Shown here: in pieces, positions 39,129-42,183 of the stretch
How the letters are laid out: every line of letters starts with the position of its first letter
How positions within the stretch are numbered: position 1 is the stretch's first letter
From: an uncultured Prevotellaceae bacterium
Lineage (GTDB): Bacteria; Bacteroidota; Bacteroidia; Bacteroidales; Bacteroidaceae
Length of the DNA stretch: 42,183 nucleotides
Direction of reading: 5' to 3'
NCBI GenBank assembly: GCA_902762565.1
Contig: CACWOS010000056.1
Span: 1-42,183 of the forward strand
Notes under the pieces: generated by a model
The model's input: the letters and a program-made list of their open reading frames with translations, nothing else
Told to the model about the DNA's origin: nothing
The model's database searches: none
Made by a program: the position numbers and the translations under genes

Positions 39129-40865
39129 ATGACGAAAAGATGTTTAATGACAATGGTGGCAGTGATGACGCTGACGATGGCTGGGGCGCAGACGGTGACG
39201 CCGCAGGCTTGCGAGCAAAGCATCGTGACGCCAAAAGATAATGGCCGGTATCTGTGGTTACCCATTCAAGAGTCCGCTCCTGAAGGGAAGGTGCAGGTTA
39301 TCGTCAGCGGTACGTTGCAGATGGAACAGAACGTGCGCATGGCCCGCGAACAGGTGGACTATTATGTAGCGCTCGACTTGCATCCCTATCAGGGCAAGGG
39401 CGCACTGAAGGTATGTGTGCAGAATGTGCCGACGGGCAGCGTATGCTTCAAGAAACTGGTGCAGAACGACGATGCGGATTTCGTGTTGATAGATGAAAAG
39501 TTTCGTCCGCTATACCATCATACGCCAAAGCGCGGGTGGATGAACGACCCGAATGGGATGATATATAAGGATGGCACGTGGAATCTCTATTACCAGTACA
39601 ATCCATACGGCTCGATGTGGGGCAACATGCACTGGGGACACTCCACCTCGACCGACCTTATTCACTGGAAGGACGAAGGAGTGGCGCTGGCTCCTGATGC
39701 GTGGGGCACCATGTTCAGCGGGTCGTGTGTATTGGAGAAAGGTACTGTTGTGGCGATGTACACGGCAAGCCGCCCCACACCATTTGGCGGTGACGTACAG
39801 GCACAGTGCATCGCCTTTTCCAATGATGGCGGTAAGACGTTTACGAAGTATGAGGGTAATCCCGTGCTGACTGCCGAAGACAAGGACTTCCGTGACCCAC
39901 GTCCTTTCTGGAACGAGGACATCAAGGCGTGGAACCTCATCCTGGCAGCCGGTCAGGAAATGCGCATCTATTCATCGAAAGACTTAAAGGCCTGGAAATA
40001 CGAATCATCGTTCGGCAAGGAATATGGCAATCATGGTGGTGTATGGGAGTGCCCGGACCTTTTTAAATTACGAATTACGAATTACAAATTACCCGGCACA
40101 GCACATTCGAAATTCGGAATTCAAAATTCGGAATTAAACGAGAAATGGGTGCTCATCTGCAATATCAACCCTGGTGGTCCGTTTGGCGGCAGTGCTACAC
40201 AGTACTTCGTTGGACAATTCGACGGCCATAAGTTCACCTGTGAGTCGATGCCTAAAGTAACGAAATGGATGGACTATGGCAAGGACCATTATGCTACGGT
40301 GTCGTTTTACAATGCGCCCAACAACCGCCGCACAGTGCTAGCATGGATGTCGAACTGGCAATATGCCAATCAGGTTCCCACTAAGCAGTTCCGCTCGGCA
40401 AACTCGATAGCTCGTGACCTGGGCCTGTTTCAACACGGTGAAGAGACCTATGTCAGCGTAGTGCCCTCAGAGGAAATGCTGGCGCTGCGTGGCAAAAAGG
40501 TGAAGAACCCTACGGAGGCTTGCGAGATCATTGTCGATACGAAGAACCTGACGGAGATTGTGCTGTCGAACGCAAAGGGTGAACAGGTGACGATGACATA
40601 CGACGGCACTAAACAGAAGTTCACGATGGACCGCACCAAGAGCGGCGATGTGAGCTTCAGCGAGGCTTTCCCCTGTGTGACCGAGGCTCCTACCTACGGA
40701 ACTATTAAGCAACTACGTCTTTTCATCGACCGCTGCAGCATCGAGGCCTTCGATGCCGACGGCAAGATGGCTATGACCAACCTCGTGTTCCCCTCAGAGC
40801 CCTATAATAGTATCAAGGTTAAGGGCGGAAAAGTAACCATCTACGAGATAAAAGTAAAAAAGTAA
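39129..40865 (+). CDS. GH32 fructanase, exo-type
   Basis: A 578-aa secreted GH32 enzyme: signal peptide (MTKRCLMTMVAVMTLTMAGA), an N-terminal beta domain (about 22-120, as in Bacteroidetes GH32 proteins with DUF4980), the five-blade propeller with WMNDPNG (nucleophile D140), FRDP (254-257) and WECPDLF (acid/base E307), and a C-terminal beta-sandwich with RLFIDRCSIEAFDADGK. It hydrolyses terminal beta-fructosyl bonds of inulin, levan or sucrose to release fructose, probably in the periplasm since no lipobox follows the signal. Residues about 313-338 are an extra, repeat-coded loop just after the catalytic ECPDLF. The permease gene follows 20 bp downstream. Confidence 0.92.
   Translation: MTKRCLMTMVAVMTLTMAGAQTVTPQACEQSIVTPKDNGRYLWLPIQESAPEGKVQVIVSGTLQMEQNVRMAREQVDYYVALDLHPYQGKGALKVCVQNVPTGSVCFKKLVQNDDADFVLIDEKFRPLYHHTPKRGWMNDPNGMIYKDGTWNLYYQYNPYGSMWGNMHWGHSTSTDLIHWKDEGVALAPDAWGTMFSGSCVLEKGTVVAMYTASRPTPFGGDVQAQCIAFSNDGGKTFTKYEGNPVLTAEDKDFRDPRPFWNEDIKAWNLILAAGQEMRIYSSKDLKAWKYESSFGKEYGNHGGVWECPDLFKLRITNYKLPGTAHSKFGIQNSELNEKWVLICNINPGGPFGGSATQYFVGQFDGHKFTCESMPKVTKWMDYGKDHYATVSFYNAPNNRRTVLAWMSNWQYANQVPTKQFRSANSIARDLGLFQHGEETYVSVVPSEEMLALRGKKVKNPTEACEIIVDTKNLTEIVLSNAKGEQVTMTYDGTKQKFTMDRTKSGDVSFSEAFPCVTEAPTYGTIKQLRLFIDRCSIEAFDADGKMAMTNLVFPSEPYNSIKVKGGKVTIYEIKVKK
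40065..40142 (+). repeat. In-frame simple-repeat insertion in the GH32 gene
   Basis: The DNA is built of AATTACG units (40066-40092) followed by AATTCGG/AATTCAA units (about 40108-40136). It codes KLRITNYKLPGTAHSKFG plus IQNSELNEK, between the conserved ECPDLF and WVLICNINPGGP blocks. Length is a multiple of three, so the frame is kept. Confidence 0.7.
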
Positions 40866-40882
40866 AAAGGTAAAAAGTAAAA
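40852..40882. repeat. GTAAAAAGGTAAAAA word repeats between GH32 and permease
   Basis: AAAGTAAAAAAGTAAAAAGG followed by TAAAAAGTAAAA. It includes the last codons and stop of the GH32 gene. The same word, in reverse complement, fills the nqrE-nqrF gap. Confidence 0.75.
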
Positions 40883-40885
40883 TAT

Positions 40886-42046
40886 ATGGGTAATCAAAAC
40901 AAATCCATTTATCTGATTCCTGTGATGCTCTGCTTCTTCTGCATGGGCTTCGTGGATCTGGTAGGCATTGCCTCCAACTATGTGAAAGAAGACCTGGGGC
41001 TGACGGACTCCGTGGCCAACGTGTTCCCCTCGCTGGTGTTCTTCTGGTTCCTTATCTTCAGTGTTCCCACGGGTATGCTGATGAACAAGATCGGTCGTAA
41101 GAAGACTGTGCTGCTCTCGCTCGTCGTGACCGTTGTGTCGCTGTTCATCCCGCTATTTGGCGAGAGCTTCGCCGTGATGCTCGTAGCCTTCTCGCTCCTT
41201 GGCATCGGTAATGCCTTGATGCAAACCAGTATCAATCCATTGGCTATGCTGATTATCGGTGACAAGAACCTTGCATCGACGCTGACCTTCGGACAGTTCG
41301 TGAAGGCCATCGCCTCATTCCTCGCTCCTTATCTGGCCATGTGGGGAGCAACGGCAGCCATGCCATCGTTCGGTTATGGTTGGAAAGTGTTGTTCCTCGT
41401 CTATTTCGTCGTTGGTATCCTGGCATCTGCCCTATTGTGGGTTACGCCGATTCAGGAGGAAATGCAGGAGGGCAAGTCATCGTCGTTCATGGATTGCATC
41501 AAGCTTTTAAGCAAACCCATCGTGCTGTTGTCGTTCTTTGGCATCATGTGCCATGTAGGCATTGACGTGGGCACTAACACAACAGCCCCGAAACTGCTTA
41601 TGGAACGCGTGGGTATGACGCTCAACGAGGCTGCCTTTGCCACTTCACTCTACTTCATCTTCCGTACTATCGGAGCACTGACGGGCTCATTCTTCCTGCG
41701 TGTGCTTAAAACGCGCTGGTTCTTCATCATCAGCGTCTGTCTGATGGCAGCGTCTATGGTGCTCATGTTTAGCGGCGAGTCAAAAATGGTGCTCTATACC
41801 GCTATCGCATTGGTGGGTTACGGCAACTCCAATATCTTCTCGATGGCTTTCTCTGAGGCCCTACTCTCTGTGCCCGACAAACAGAACGAGGTATCTGGTC
41901 TGATGATTATGGGTCTCTTTGGCGGCACTATCTTCCCGCTCATCATGGGATTCATGAGCGACGCCATGGGACAGGCCGGAGCAGTCGCCGTGATGGCCGT
42001 TGGTGTCATCTACCTCTTCACATATATTCCACAAGTGAAACATTAA
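40886..42046 (+). CDS. MFS fructose permease
   Basis: A 386-aa inner-membrane protein with about twelve hydrophobic segments. GMLMNKIGRKK (loop 2-3) is the MFS motif A, and an early charged DL/DLVGIASNYVKEDL and TSINPLAMLII are of the FucP/sugar-symporter type. Full length. In B. thetaiotaomicron the fructan locus has the same order GH32-MFS permease-fructokinase, where the permease (BT1758) takes up fructose. The gene starts 20 bp after the GH32 stop and ends 26 bp before the kinase, so the three form one unit under the promoter at 39088. Specificity is inferred from context. Confidence 0.9.
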   Translation: MGNQNKSIYLIPVMLCFFCMGFVDLVGIASNYVKEDLGLTDSVANVFPSLVFFWFLIFSVPTGMLMNKIGRKKTVLLSLVVTVVSLFIPLFGESFAVMLVAFSLLGIGNALMQTSINPLAMLIIGDKNLASTLTFGQFVKAIASFLAPYLAMWGATAAMPSFGYGWKVLFLVYFVVGILASALLWVTPIQEEMQEGKSSSFMDCIKLLSKPIVLLSFFGIMCHVGIDVGTNTTAPKLLMERVGMTLNEAAFATSLYFIFRTIGALTGSFFLRVLKTRWFFIISVCLMAASMVLMFSGESKMVLYTAIALVGYGNSNIFSMAFSEALLSVPDKQNEVSGLMIMGLFGGTIFPLIMGFMSDAMGQAGAVAVMAVGVIYLFTYIPQVKH

Positions 42047-42072
42047 AGATTAAAAATTAAAGATTAAATATT
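42047..42072. repeat. AGATTAAA word repeats before the kinase gene
   Basis: The 26-bp gap consists of AAAGATTAAAAATT and AAAGATTAAATATT, two 14-bp copies (the first begins in the permease stop region at about 42045). Confidence 0.6.
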
Positions 42073-42183
42073 ATGGCTAACAAACGTTATGTAGTAGGAC
42101 TCGGAGAAGTCCTGTGGGATGTACTTCCCGAAGGTAAGAAACTGGGTGGCGCACCCGCCAACTTCGCCTATCATGCCGGGCAG
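42073..42183 (+). CDS. PfkB-family fructokinase (5' part only)
   Basis: The first 37 codons of a gene cut by the window end: MANKRYVVGLGEVLWDVLPE, then GKKLGGAPANFAYHAGQ. GLGEVLWDVLP and GGAPANFAYH are the opening motifs of PfkB-type fructokinases (substrate-binding Asp and the GGxxxN block). It would phosphorylate the fructose brought in by the upstream permease. Nothing can be said of the rest. Confidence 0.88.
   Translation, partial: MANKRYVVGLGEVLWDVLPEGKKLGGAPANFAYHAGQ

Overview
The window comes from a Bacteroidales genome, most likely Prevotella or a close relative. The evidence is the Bacteroidetes-type promoters (TTTG near -33, TAnnTTTG near -7) before many genes, a SusC/SusD pair, a lipidated TamA (TamL), TamB, an Na+-NQR operon, and short tandem word repeats in many gene gaps. 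No rRNA, tRNA, CRISPR array or complete insertion sequence was seen.

Layout. (1) 1-8057 is an accessory region. It holds tandem and palindromic repeats, a two-gene minus-strand unit (59-aa charged protein plus DUF6169-like protein), a small ORF broken by a stop, and a promoter with a ~300-nt strongly structured leader in front of a three-gene unit (type IIG-like restriction-methylase, DUF4268 nuclease-fold protein, zinc ribbon). A remnant of a second methylase C-terminus, a DUF3791-DUF3990-DUF3791 module and a 5'-truncated gene follow. (2) 8058-15814 is housekeeping: YycJ-like hydrolase, small lipoprotein, TamL, TrmH-family rRNA methyltransferase, a minus-strand run nitroreductase-DUF2520-kdsC-maf, and a FemAB/GNAT-like protein. 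(3) 15916-21547 is nqrABCDEF on the minus strand; nqrF carries an in-frame gap that removes its NADH-binding motif. (4) 21728-28058 holds tamB and rpsA (ribosomal protein S1); S1 also shows an in-frame gap, in its fourth repeat. (5) 28269 to the end is a fructan utilisation locus: a membrane-spanning sugar sensor fused directly to an AraC DNA-binding domain, SusC, SusD, a DUF4960-type surface binding lipoprotein, a surface GH32-like lipoprotein, a secreted two-repeat protein with a sorting-type C-terminus, an exo-type GH32 fructanase, an MFS fructose permease, and the start of a fructokinase.

How the locus works (inference from known fructan loci): the surface lipoproteins bind and cut fructan, SusC/SusD import oligosaccharides, the second GH32 enzyme releases fructose, the permease takes it across the inner membrane and fructokinase phosphorylates it. 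The sensor probably reads periplasmic fructose. The word TGAACGAT, twice as part of a clear inverted repeat with ATCGTTCA, lies upstream of each of the three transcription units and is the best candidate operator.

Most notable: the shared operator set, the structured RNA leader before the restriction gene (with a possible relative 550 bp upstream), the NqrF and S1 gaps, the kinase-less sensor-regulator, and simple repeats that have entered coding sequences in frame.
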